A stretch of 64,000 bases of DNA from assembly GCA_020073445.1 (NCBI GenBank), contig JAIQFE010000027.1:1-64000 (forward strand). The letters run 5' to 3'. Shown here piece by piece: positions 17,047 to 25,113 of this stretch; within the stretch, counting starts at the first letter, position 1; each line of letters begins with the position of its first letter. The DNA comes from Terriglobia bacterium (lineage in GTDB: Bacteria; Acidobacteriota; Terriglobia; Bryobacterales; Bryobacteraceae). The position numbers and the translations under genes are program-made. The notes under the pieces were generated by a model. The model saw only the letters and a list, made by a program, of their open reading frames with translations. It searched no databases and had not been told where the DNA came from.

Positions 17047-18369
17047 CTACCCCTGAGGCAGCATCTTGGCGATGTCGTTATACAGCACGAACACCACCAC
17101 CATCATCAGAAAGACGAAGCCCACCCTGACGATGGCTTCCTTGATCCGCAGGCTCAGGTCGCGCCGCAGCAGCATTTCCACCGCCAGCATGAGCATGACG
17201 CCTCCGTCCAGGATCGGAATCGGCAGGAGGTTGAAAATCGCCAGGTTCAGGCTGACTGCGGCCATCAATCCGATATAGACCACCGCGCCTTCGCGAGCGG
17301 CTTGCCCGGAAAGCTGCGCTATCCCGATGGGGCCCGACAGCCCCTTCGCCGACATGCGTCGCTCGACGATGCCTTGCAGGAACTGGTAGATCAGCTTGGT
17401 GCTCTGGACGTTCTGGCGCCAGGATTCGGCCAGCGCTTCGCGGAAGGGCAGTTTGACGATCTCGACCGGCGATTCCAGGCCCGCTCCGATGCGCCAGGCT
17501 TTGCTCCCCTGATAGTCGCTCCAAACCGGGGCGACGGTGGTGTGATATTCCTTCCCGCCGCGCAAATATACCAGATCCGCGGGGGAACCTTTCGTCTCCG
17601 CGATCAGATCCAGAAGCCGCATCGAAGTCCTGACGGGCTTGCCGTTGATGCTGACGAACGTGTCGCCTTTCTTCAGACCCGCTTGCTTGGCGACCTCGAC
17701 GTTGCAGCAGTATCCGTTCACCTGAACCGCGCTCGATTGCGTCCAGCCCGCGATCCCGACGTGCTGCTTTTCATCATAGACAGGCGTCACGGTGAAATTA
17801 AGCCTCTGGCCATCCCGTATCACCCACACATCCATCGGGCGCTTGGCGCTGGCGATCTCCTGCAGCGCGATGGTCTCCCAAGTGGGATCCATGACGCCAT
17901 CGATCTGGACCACCTTGTCGCCTTCGCGGATGCCGGCTTTGGCCGCGGGACCGTCCGCCGCCACATATCCTATTGTCGGATCCTTGGGCATGGGGATCTT
18001 CGGATACTGCACCATGTACAGCCCGGTCAGCAGCGCCACTGCAAGAACGACGTTCGTCGCCGGTCCGGCAAACGTGATGCACATCCGCTGCCAGCGAGGT
18101 TTAGAGGGCAGGGCACGCGGATCGTTGGATTGCTCGTCGCCCGGTTGCTCGCCGGCGAACTTGACGTATCCGCCGAACAGGATCAGGCAAACTTTGAAGT
18201 CCGTCTCGCCGCGCTGGAATCCGAACAGGCGGGGACCGAAGCCGATGCTGAACGCGTCGATCTTGACGTCGAAGAAACGCCCGACCAGATAGTGACCCAG
18301 CTCGTGGAGCAGGATCATCACTCCGATCAGAACCAGGAACCACCAGAAGTCTTGTAAGACAGAAACCAT
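17047..18369 (-). CDS. rseP: Site-2 intramembrane zinc protease RseP
   Basis: A 440-residue M50 protease. The HELGH zinc motif is at residues 22-26 inside the first membrane helix. Two periplasmic PDZ domains follow (about 125-210 and 215-295). The second zinc ligand region NLLPIPILDGG is near residue 390 with the final helix VGFVFLMMVVVFVLYND. RseP cleaves anti-sigma factors and other membrane stubs within the inner membrane. Downstream partner of dxr with a 26-base gap, the usual dxr-rseP pair. Whether the zinc-finger anti-sigma encoded 3 kb away is a substrate is untested. Confidence 0.95.
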   Translation of the reverse strand: MVSVLQDFWWFLVLIGVMILLHELGHYLVGRFFDVKIDAFSIGFGPRLFGFQRGETDFKVCLILFGGYVKFAGEQPGDEQSNDPRALPSKPRWQRMCITFAGPATNVVLAVALLTGLYMVQYPKIPMPKDPTIGYVAADGPAAKAGIREGDKVVQIDGVMDPTWETIALQEIASAKRPMDVWVIRDGQRLNFTVTPVYDEKQHVGIAGWTQSSAVQVNGYCCNVEVAKQAGLKKGDTFVSINGKPVRTSMRLLDLIAETKGSPADLVYLRGGKEYHTTVAPVWSDYQGSKAWRIGAGLESPVEIVKLPFREALAESWRQNVQSTKLIYQFLQGIVERRMSAKGLSGPIGIAQLSGQAAREGAVVYIGLMAAVSLNLAIFNLLPIPILDGGVMLMLAVEMLLRRDLSLRIKEAIVRVGFVFLMMVVVFVLYNDIAKMLPQG

Positions 18370-18395
18370 GTGCCCGTTACTCTACCTACTATACT

Positions 18396-19616
18396 TTACG
18401 TTCTCGCGGCCACTCCGGTTGGAACTTTTTCGCCCCAACGCGCTCCGATTATCTGCCTGGCCACCCGGCGCGACTCGCGATCCAGCTCCAATAACTCCGC
18501 CACGGAGGTCAGCCGGCGGGAGGGAACTTGTTCCAAACACTCAGCTACCGTCGCCGCGATCCCCGGGAACGGAATGTTACCGGCCAGGAACGCCTCCACG
18601 GCGATCTCGTCGGCTGCGTTGAGCGTAGCGGTCGCCGATCCGCCCGCGGAAATCGCTTCGTAAGCCATCCCGAGCAGCGGAAACTTCTGGAAATCCGGCG
18701 GTTCGAAATTCCACTGCGCGGCTTGGCTCCAGTCCAGGCGAGGCACCGGCGCCGCCGCCCGCTCCGGGTACGTCATGGCGTATTGAATCGGCATCCGCAT
18801 ATCGGTGGCGCACACCTGGGCGATGACGCTGCCATCCAGGTATTCCACCAGCGCGTGAACCTTGGATTCCGGATGCACCACAACCTCCACATCCTTCGGC
18901 GGAAAATCGAACAGCCAGCAGGCTTCGATCACCTCGAACCCCTTATTCATCAACGTGGCTGAATCGATCGTGATCCGCTTGCCCATCTTCCATGTAGGAT
19001 GATTCAGGGCCTGATCGGGCGTTACAGCAGCCAATTGTTCCCGTGCAGTCCTTCGAAAAGGTCCACCGGAGGCGGTCAGAATTAGTTTTGAAACTTCCTG
19101 GCGGAGGCCGGCCCGCAGGCATTGATGCGCGCCGTTGTGCTCGCTGTCGACCGGAATGAGTTCCGCGCCCGATTCCCGGCGCGCGTTCATCACCAATTCG
19201 CCGCCCGCAACCAGAACTTCTTTGTTGGCTAGCCCGACCCGCTTTTTCCGGCGAACGGCCTCATAAGTCGCCTCCAGGCCATCCACGCCGACGATGGCCG
19301 ACATCACGAAACCCGCTTCCGGCGCGGTCGCCGCGTCGACCAGCGCGCGAGGGCCGGTAGCCAGTTCGGGGATCGGAATATTGTTGGTTTTAAGGATCGC
19401 CCGCAATTCGCCGAGCGCCGTTTCATCGGCTACCACGACCACTTTTGGCCGGAATTCAGCGATCTGGCGGGCGAGCAGCTCGACGTTCCGGCCCGCAGCC
19501 AGCGCATAGATACCAAAGCGCTCCGGCCACATGCGAACCACATCCAGAGTGCTGGTGCCGATGGATCCCGTTGATCCCAGAAGCGTGAGGAGAGTCACTC
19601 GCTCCGATGATACCAT
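18396..19616 (-). CDS. dxr: 1-deoxy-D-xylulose 5-phosphate reductoisomerase
   Basis: A 406-residue Dxr, the second enzyme of the MEP isoprenoid pathway (DXP to MEP with NADPH). Seen are the NADPH-binding LGSTGSIGTSTLDVV near residues 12-27, the VDSEHNGAHQCL metal/substrate segment near 155-166, LTASGGPFR and the NHPTWKMGKRITIDSATLMNKGFE block. Isoprenoids from this pathway also feed the hopanoids implied at 34-37 kb. It precedes rseP in one transcription unit. The GTG/ATG choice at the N-terminus is not critical since the Rossmann motif begins at residue 10. Confidence 0.96.
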   Translation of the reverse strand: MVSSERVTLLTLLGSTGSIGTSTLDVVRMWPERFGIYALAAGRNVELLARQIAEFRPKVVVVADETALGELRAILKTNNIPIPELATGPRALVDAATAPEAGFVMSAIVGVDGLEATYEAVRRKKRVGLANKEVLVAGGELVMNARRESGAELIPVDSEHNGAHQCLRAGLRQEVSKLILTASGGPFRRTAREQLAAVTPDQALNHPTWKMGKRITIDSATLMNKGFEVIEACWLFDFPPKDVEVVVHPESKVHALVEYLDGSVIAQVCATDMRMPIQYAMTYPERAAAPVPRLDWSQAAQWNFEPPDFQKFPLLGMAYEAISAGGSATATLNAADEIAVEAFLAGNIPFPGIAATVAECLEQVPSRRLTSVAELLELDRESRRVARQIIGARWGEKVPTGVAART

Positions 19617-19883
19617 CCGGTCACCTGGCTGCTCTGTCTCGCTGGGGGGTGTTTTTCTTGGGGGAGGGGTTACTTTTTTAGGGGCGCCGGGAAGGTTGCT
19701 TCAGGGGTCTTTAATGAGGTTAGTCTCGCTTTGGTGGGAGTTTCCCTCCCCGGCTTGATTCCAATAATAATATACTTCCCCGGGGAGTGCAACAGTTTTT
19801 TGTATGTTCCCTCATATATCTTTGTAATCTGCTGTTAACAAAGATTCTATGGATCGCCCAGGAGTAGCTAGACTAGTACAATC

Positions 19884-20786
19884 CTAAGACTTTTCCACAA
19901 CCAGCTTAGCCCAATCTTCCAAAACACGGATGCAAGAGCAGAAGTCGTCGTCTCCCCACCCTTTGGCGATGGTGGCCTGCAACATCTGGTGGGTGACCGC
20001 GCTGGTGGGAAGAGGTAAGTCCAATGATTTCGCCAGATCCAAGGCAAACCCCACATCCTTGTGCATCCACTTCGCGGAGAAGTTGGTGACGAAATCGCGG
20101 TTCAGGATGAACGGAGCCTTATAAGACGCGATGCCGCTCTTGGCCGCGCTGTTTTCCAGGATCTCGATCATCAACTGCGGGGCGATGCCAGCTTTCGCTG
20201 CCAGGACGAGTCCTTCGGCGAAGGATTGCATGATGCTCGCGCCGACCAGATTCTGGGTGACCTTGGCTTTCAGGCCTTGGCCGGCGGAACCGCAATAGTA
20301 GAACAGCTTGCCCATGATTTCCATATAGGGCTTGGCGCGCTCGAACACGGCCTTGTCGCCACCGATCATGAACGTCAATGTGGCTTTATCTGCGCCGCCC
20401 GTGGATCCTGTGACGGGCGAATCGAGAAAGTGCGCGCCCTTTGCCGCGAATGCCTTGTTCAGCTCGATGCTGGCGTCTGGAGCGATCGAACTGCAATCGC
20501 AAATGATCGCGTCTTTGCGCACGGCTTCGATCAGCCCGCCCGATCCGAGCGTGATCTGCCTCGCCATGGCGGTGTCGCCGACGCAGTAGAAAATAACGTC
20601 GGCACGCTCGGCCACTTCACGCGGCGTCGCGACGGCAGTGCCTTTGCCGGCTTTCGCCAGCTCCTGCGCTTTGCTGCCGGTGTGCGACCACAGCGCGACA
20701 TCGTGACCAGCTTTGAGAAGATGGCCGGCCATGCGATAACCCATGATGCCGAGCCCGAGAAAACCAAGTTGTGCGGTTTGTGCCAA
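19884..20786 (-). CDS. 3-hydroxyisobutyrate dehydrogenase-like NAD(P)-dependent oxidoreductase
   Basis: The protein has 300 residues if it starts at the TTG at 20786, which has a strong AGGAGG ribosome site nine bases upstream and places the Rossmann motif GFLGLGIMGYRMA at the extreme N-terminus as in the family. The longer frame to 20849 adds an unlikely leader. Further family marks are the substrate-binding DSPVTGSTGGADKATLTFMIGG and the catalytic Lys region GLKAKVTQNL. These enzymes oxidise beta-hydroxyacids (3-hydroxyisobutyrate, tartronate semialdehyde, or glyoxylate/succinic semialdehyde in reverse). The substrate is not predictable here. Monocistronic. Confidence 0.9.
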   Translation of the reverse strand: MAQTAQLGFLGLGIMGYRMAGHLLKAGHDVALWSHTGSKAQELAKAGKGTAVATPREVAERADVIFYCVGDTAMARQITLGSGGLIEAVRKDAIICDCSSIAPDASIELNKAFAAKGAHFLDSPVTGSTGGADKATLTFMIGGDKAVFERAKPYMEIMGKLFYYCGSAGQGLKAKVTQNLVGASIMQSFAEGLVLAAKAGIAPQLMIEILENSAAKSGIASYKAPFILNRDFVTNFSAKWMHKDVGFALDLAKSLDLPLPTSAVTHQMLQATIAKGWGDDDFCSCIRVLEDWAKLVVEKS

Positions 20787-20795
20787 TGAGAAGAG

Positions 20796-20801
20796 CCTCC
20801 T
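20796..20801 (-). promoter_or_regulatory. Ribosome binding site fixing a TTG start
   Basis: AGGAGG on the minus strand, nine bases before the TTG at 20786. It decides the start of the oxidoreductase gene against the longer open frame. Confidence 0.8.
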
Positions 20802-20922
20802 GAGGGATTTGAAGGAAGCTACGATTCTAGCAATTCGGGTAATGGTCAAGTCCGGCTTAGTGGGCTAATTGTGTGTTCCTCTTGATGGTGTCCCCGCATG
20901 GAGCGTGCGGTAGGATAGCCTC

Positions 20923-21195
20923 GTGGGATCTGATCACGATTCCGAACGCTATACCACCGATTACGGGAACCTACTTCTTGAGGTCTCTCCGCGCGCCAAG
21001 GAACAGGAACGTGTTTTCGAGTATATTGTGACGGACAAGACGGACGGGTTCATTTGTTGGATCGGAAGCGCTTCGGATCTTGCTACCGCACAGAGTGACG
21101 CGATACTTGAAGCGCAAATATTTCTTGATCCTTACATTACCTCTCCGCCCGCACCGCAGTGGCGACGGGACGGAGACGTGGCGACACACAATTAG
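20923..21195 (+). CDS. Small protein of unknown function (90 residues)
   Basis: An open frame with a GTG start. The protein is acidic in its first half (MGSDHDSERYTTDYG...), with an amphipathic beta/alpha-looking middle and no signal peptide or membrane segment. No family recognised. It stands alone between a minus-strand oxidoreductase and a minus-strand small HTH protein, with only a weak ribosome site. It could be a small cytoplasmic protein or a chance frame. I favour a real gene because the residue composition looks protein-like. Confidence 0.5.
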   Translation: MGSDHDSERYTTDYGNLLLEVSPRAKEQERVFEYIVTDKTDGFICWIGSASDLATAQSDAILEAQIFLDPYITSPPAPQWRRDGDVATHN

Positions 21196-21321
21196 CGCGC
21201 TACCAAGTCCCGCGTAGCTTATGGAAGACTCTGACCCAGTCCCGTGCGAACAATGTAATCACGATAAGGACTAGGAGCACGGCGAAGCTTCCGGAAAATG
21301 TAGGTCCGCGAAGGGCGATAA

Positions 21322-21546
21322 CTATTGCGCGTCCGATCCGGTCTGTTTACCGGTGAGTAGCCGCAGGATCAGCAGGTCCGATGGCTGGAACGTGTGGACC
21401 GGAACGTTGTTCAGGTCCTCGTCTTTATCCACCACGTGGCTGCGGATCATAGTGCGAAGCTGCAGCACCGAGATGCCCAACTGCTCGGCGGCCTCCGTTT
21501 CCGAGTACTGCCCTTTTCCCGGTCTGCTACTAACCTGCACGCTCAT
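21322..21546 (-). CDS. Small helix-turn-helix (MerR/excisionase-like) DNA-binding protein
   Basis: From the Met at 21546 the protein is 74 residues: an N-terminal SRPGKGQY stretch, then SETEAAEQLGISVLQLRTMIR, which has the shape of the winged helix-turn-helix used by MerR/excisionase-like small regulators, and a C-terminal tail ending TFQPSDLLILRLLTGKQ. The frame extends upstream to 21588 but the added residues look non-coding. Small orphan proteins of this kind probably bind DNA. Target unknown. No neighbour suggests an element it would serve. Confidence 0.65.
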   Translation of the reverse strand: MSVQVSSRPGKGQYSETEAAEQLGISVLQLRTMIRSHVVDKDEDLNNVPVHTFQPSDLLILRLLTGKQTGSDAQ

Positions 21547-21648
21547 AACTGCATTGTAGAAGGGCAGGGGAGAACGCCCAATTAGCAATTGTCCTTATTT
21601 AACCACCGGTATCGCCTGACGTACGAACGTACTAAGGGGTGCCCATTT

Positions 21649-21739
21649 GTGGAGCAGGCCTTCAGCCTGCAACAGGTGCTTCAGCACCCGAATCGAATCG
21701 GAGGCTAAAGCCTCCGTTGCAAGCTAAAGCTCGCTCCAC
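21649..21739. repeat. Composite palindromic element with four TTCAGC/GCTAAAGC mini-hairpins
   Basis: A 91-base element bounded by GTGGAGC (21649-21655) and its inverse GCTCCAC (21733-21739). Within it four successive small hairpins are visible: CAGGCCTTCAGCCTG, GGTGCTTCAGCACC, GGAGGCTAAAGCCTCC and GCAAGCTAAAGCTCGC. It lies just upstream of the PLP-enzyme start at 21765. Related 'cttcagcctg' sequence recurs at 45986-46044. Confidence 0.7.
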
Positions 21740-21764
21740 GTATAGGGGAGTAAACTTCAGAGTG

Positions 21765-23003
21765 ATGGCAGACGAAAAACCCGGCTTGCGATCTTCCACG
21801 GAAGTGCTCACGCGCGGATTCGATCCACGCTTATCAGTCGGCTCCGCGCGGCCCGCTGTATTTCGCAGTTCTACGTATGTGTTCTCGAGCCCCGAGACGG
21901 CTGAGCGCGCTTTTGACCTGGTGGCCGGACGGGCCACGCCACAACCCGGCGAACAGCCCGACCTGATCTACTCCCGTTTCAATCACCCCAACGCGGAGAT
22001 TTTCGAGAGCCAGATTGTGCCGCTCGAACACGGCGCGCGCGCGGCGATCGTCTTCAACTCCGGCATGGCCGCGATCACCACCGCGCTGTTTACATTCCTG
22101 CGGCCCGGCGACGCGATCCTCTATACGGTGCCGATCTACGGGGGCACGCAATCGTTCATCGAGGGGTTTCTCGATTCGTGGGGTATCTCCGGGATCGCGG
22201 TGCAGGCCGGCGATACCGCGGCCATTGAGGACGCGATTCGCAAGACTCCCAACCTGCGCGTGGTCCTGATCGAGACGCCCGCCAATCCCACGCTGACCAT
22301 GACCGATATTCTCAGCGCGGCTAAGGCGGGATTGGAGCGTTCCGGCGAGCCGCCGTTGCTCATGGTCGATAACACGCTGCTCGGTCCTACGTTTCAACAT
22401 CCGCTCGATCGCGGAGCGCACCTGGTTTTGTATTCCGCGACCAAGTATCTTTCCGGGTTCAGCGATCTGATCGGCGGCGTCGCGCTGGCGACAGATCCCG
22501 AGCTGATCCGCAAGATGCGCCTGAAGCGCAACATGTTCGGGAACATCCTTCAACCGGACGAGTGCTGGATGCTGGCGTCGCGGCTGCCCACTGTCCGCCT
22601 GCGCATGAACCGGGCGAGCAAGAATGCGCAGCGCATCGCCGAGCGGCTGGCGTCGCACCCGAAGATCCGCAAGGTCCACTACCCTACGCTGTTCGACGAT
22701 CCCAACCAGATCCGCATTCACGAAGCGCAATGCGATTTTCCGGGCGCGATGTTCTCGCTCGAGCTGCACGGCGGCAAGCCCGCGGCATTCGACTTCTTGC
22801 GGAGGCTCCGCCTCGCTTATAATGCCGTCTCGTTGGGTGGTGTAGAGACTCTGGTGTGCCATCCCAAGACCACGACTCACTCGGGATTCACGGAAGCGCA
22901 ATCCGCCGAGGCCGGCGTGACCGATGGGCTGGTGAGGGTGTCGGTAGGAATCGAAGACTGGCGGGATCTTCTCGCGGATTTCGAACAAGCGCTCGCTGAC
23001 TAG
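21765..23003 (+). CDS. Cys/Met metabolism PLP-dependent enzyme (cystathionine gamma-synthase/gamma-lyase-like)
   Basis: A 412-residue enzyme from the ATG at 21765. The longer frame from 21639 runs through the palindromic repeat and is not credible. The fold-type I PLP enzyme signature is clear: YSRFNHPNAEIFESQI, NSGMAAITTALF, the VDNTLLGPTFQHPLDRGAHLVLYSATKYLSG segment with the Schiff-base lysine in SATK, and the C-terminal SLGGVETLVCHPKTTTHS. The family includes cystathionine gamma-synthase, gamma-lyase, methionine gamma-lyase and O-acetylhomoserine sulfhydrylase, which cannot be separated from sequence reading alone. Confidence 0.9.
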   Translation: MADEKPGLRSSTEVLTRGFDPRLSVGSARPAVFRSSTYVFSSPETAERAFDLVAGRATPQPGEQPDLIYSRFNHPNAEIFESQIVPLEHGARAAIVFNSGMAAITTALFTFLRPGDAILYTVPIYGGTQSFIEGFLDSWGISGIAVQAGDTAAIEDAIRKTPNLRVVLIETPANPTLTMTDILSAAKAGLERSGEPPLLMVDNTLLGPTFQHPLDRGAHLVLYSATKYLSGFSDLIGGVALATDPELIRKMRLKRNMFGNILQPDECWMLASRLPTVRLRMNRASKNAQRIAERLASHPKIRKVHYPTLFDDPNQIRIHEAQCDFPGAMFSLELHGGKPAAFDFLRRLRLAYNAVSLGGVETLVCHPKTTTHSGFTEAQSAEAGVTDGLVRVSVGIEDWRDLLADFEQALAD

Positions 23004-23063
23004 AATCCGGAGCGCACAGCGCGCGGCGCGTCCGCCCGGAGAAAGTGGTTACTCGTGCCACGC

Positions 23064-23226
23064 TGCGTTGTGCGCGATACAAACCGAGCGCACAGCACGC
23101 GACACGCACCTTCAAGTTCAGCTTGCTCTGTCGCGGTGCGTTGTGCGCGATACAAACCGAGCGCACAGCACGCGACACGCACCTTCAAGTTAGTTTGCTC
23201 GTGTCGCGGTGCGTTGTGCGCGATAC
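23064..23226. repeat. Tandem 73-bp repeat, each unit a long hairpin (two full units and a partial third)
   Basis: The string TGCGTTGTGCGCGATAC starts at 23064, 23137 and 23210, exact spacing 73. Two full units and a 17-base partial unit are visible. Each unit folds: the left arm GTGTCGCGGTGCGTTGTGCGC pairs with the right arm GCGCACAGCACGCGACAC around a loop of about 12 bases (GATACAAACCGA). Another half-copy (GAGCGCACAGCGCGCGGCGCG) occurs upstream near 23009-23031. The array sits between the convergent PLP enzyme and BON genes. Confidence 0.85.
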
Positions 23227-23236
23227 ATAAATAGAA

Positions 23237-23271
23237 ACGGCGGCCCGATCAGGAGGCGATTGGGCCGCCGT
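23237..23271. terminator. Perfect 10-bp hairpin between convergent genes
   Basis: ACGGCGGCCC (23237-23246) pairs with GGGCCGCCGT (23262-23271) around a 15-base loop. No long T-tract on either strand. It is between two convergent genes, so it may terminate either transcript. The remaining gap to 23338 shows nothing recognisable. Confidence 0.55.
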
Positions 23272-23338
23272 GGATCCATCCCGGAAACTCCCCGCGAGCG
23301 GGGGGTGACTGCGTCCGGGTGATCCGAGGTCATTTGGT

Positions 23339-23869
23339 TTAGGGGTTTACCTGGAGTTCATTGGTGACCGAGAAAACTCCCGGAACTCCATTGGCCCTTA
23401 CATATGCCAATTCCTTATCCATCGTATTGGCGACTGCACCCGCCAGTGTTACGTGTCCGTTCTTTACCAGGATGTGGATCGGCGGATGTGTACCCAGCGC
23501 GTAACGACTCAGGGCAGGGTACCCGTAGATTGCGCGGACTGCTTGCATGCGAATCCGGTCATCGAAGTTAGAAAGCGGCAGAACCTCGATCTGATCGTCC
23601 ACTTGACTGACGCCTTCAATATGTTTCACGGCGTTTTCCGCATCGCGCTTCAGCCAGGGCTGCCACACCTCGCCCAATAGTGTGACTTTATCGCCATCCA
23701 CGCGGAACGAAATATTATCGAACACGCCGTAGTACGGCAGCATGTTGATCTCGTGGAGGACCTTTTGGTCCAGCGATTTTTGTACCGGGGCCGGCCCGGA
23801 ACCGTATGCAAACGGAGCGACCAACAGTGCCGCTGTCGCCAGAAAACTACCTAGTTTCCCAACTGTCAT
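23339..23869 (-). CDS. Exported BON-domain protein
   Basis: From the Met at 23869 the protein has 176 residues with a signal peptide (LATAALLVAPFAYG, cleavage near residue 24). Two BON (OsmY-like) repeats follow: one around residues 36-95 ending GVSQVDDQIEV, the other around 100-172 with VKNGHVTLAGAVANTMDKELAYVRANGVPGVFSVTNEL. BON domains bind phospholipid surfaces and are common in envelope-stress proteins. Periplasmic location is likely. It stands alone upstream of the array. Confidence 0.88.
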   Translation of the reverse strand: MTVGKLGSFLATAALLVAPFAYGSGPAPVQKSLDQKVLHEINMLPYYGVFDNISFRVDGDKVTLLGEVWQPWLKRDAENAVKHIEGVSQVDDQIEVLPLSNFDDRIRMQAVRAIYGYPALSRYALGTHPPIHILVKNGHVTLAGAVANTMDKELAYVRANGVPGVFSVTNELQVNP

Positions 23870-23962
23870 GATCTGTCTCCTCACACCTCATTGGACGCAA
23901 GGAATGGAAGCTCGGTTGCAGGCCGGCTTCGCGGAGGAGCAGGAACAGTGATGGGGCTCGGG

Positions 23963-25033
23963 TTAGCCCCGCGCGCGTGTTGCGGCCGCAGCCTGTGGAG
24001 GAGCAGCCACCGGAGGAGGCGCGACTACCGGTTGCTCGGCGCGCACCAAGCCCAGTTGCTTGCGCAATTCCGCATCGACCTTCTTGAACACGTCGGTATT
24101 CTCGCGCAGGAACTGCTTGGCGTTTTCGCGGCCCTGTCCGATGCGCTCGCCCTTGTAGCTGTACCAGGCGCCGCTCTTCTCGATCAGGTTATGCTGCACG
24201 CCCAGATCCACCAGATCGCCTTCCTTGGAGATGCCTTCGCCGTAGATGATGTCGAACTCGGCTTCCCGGAACGGCGGAGCCATCTTGTTCTTGACGATCT
24301 TGATCTTGGTCCGGTTGCCGGTGACCGTTTCGCCGTCCTTGATTGCGGCGATCCGGCGGATATCGGCCCGAACGCTCGAGTAGAACTTGAGAGCGCGGCC
24401 GCCGGTGGTGGTTTCCGGATTCCCGAACATCACGCCGATCTTTTCGCGGATCTGGTTGATGAAGATCAGGCAGGTGTTGGATTTCGAAACGATGCCGGTC
24501 AGCTTGCGCATGGCCTGCGACATCAGGCGCGCATGCACGCCCATGAAGCTATCGCCCATCTCGCCGTCCAGCTCGGCTTTGGGTACCAGGGCCGCCACTG
24601 AATCCACCACCAGCACGTCGATCGACCCGGAGGTGATCAGGGCGTTGGTGATCTCGAGCGCCTGCTCGCCGTAATCCGGCTGCGAGACCAGCAGATTGTC
24701 GACATCCACGCCGAGCTTGCGGGCGTAGACCGGATCGAGCGCGTGCTCGACATCGATATAGGCAGCCATGCCGCCGGCCTTCTGAGCTTCCGCGACCACT
24801 TGCAGCGCGAGGGTTGTTTTCCCGGAAGATTCCGGGCCGAAGATTTCGGAGATGCGCCCGCGCGGAAATCCGCCGATGCCCAGCGCAGCGTCCACCGAAA
24901 TCGATCCCGTGGAAATGGTGGGGACCGCCTGCACGGCTTGCGCACCCAGGCGAATCACGGAGCCTTTGCCGAACTGTTTCTCGATCTGGCCCAGGGTCGC
25001 ACCCAGGGCGCGCGCGCGTTCTTTTTCGTCCAT
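23963..25033 (-). CDS. recA: Recombinase A
   Basis: A full-length 356-residue RecA. Walker A GPESSGKT is at residues 66-73, Walker B LLVVD-like [23 protein letters not shown] follows, with L1 and L2 loop regions ([40 protein letters not shown]). The C-terminal tail is Ala/Pro/Val rich instead of strongly acidic. It mediates homologous recombination and SOS signalling. A perfect TATAAT box stands upstream. I saw no LexA box of the known types in the short leader. Confidence 0.97.
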   Translation of the reverse strand: MDEKERARALGATLGQIEKQFGKGSVIRLGAQAVQAVPTISTGSISVDAALGIGGFPRGRISEIFGPESSGKTTLALQVVAEAQKAGGMAAYIDVEHALDPVYARKLGVDVDNLLVSQPDYGEQALEITNALITSGSIDVLVVDSVAALVPKAELDGEMGDSFMGVHARLMSQAMRKLTGIVSKSNTCLIFINQIREKIGVMFGNPETTTGGRALKFYSSVRADIRRIAAIKDGETVTGNRTKIKIVKNKMAPPFREAEFDIIYGEGISKEGDLVDLGVQHNLIEKSGAWYSYKGERIGQGRENAKQFLRENTDVFKKVDAELRKQLGLVRAEQPVVAPPPVAAPPQAAAATRARG

Positions 25034-25065
25034 GGAGGGTTCCTCTCGATCTCGGGGGAACCTTA

Positions 25066-25071
25066 ATTATA
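25066..25071 (-). promoter_or_regulatory. -10 box (TATAAT) upstream of recA
   Basis: A perfect TATAAT on the minus strand about 33 bases before the recA ATG. No good -35 at the standard distance was found. Confidence 0.55.
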
Positions 25072-25113
25072 GCGCGCTGCCCAAAACAAATTGTGCAACT
25101 GTCGTTTTATTGA

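Noticed and set aside
21639-21764. An N-terminal extension of the PLP enzyme
   Set aside because: These 42 codons read straight through the palindromic repeat; the family N-terminus fits the ATG at 21765.
23064-23226. CRISPR array
   Set aside because: The whole 73-base unit is repeated including the loop and inter-arm bases; there are no unique spacers and no cas genes nearby.
25034-25113. LexA (SOS) operator before recA
   Set aside because: Neither CTG-N10-CAG nor GAAC-N4-GTTC is present in the short leader; only a -10 box is clear.
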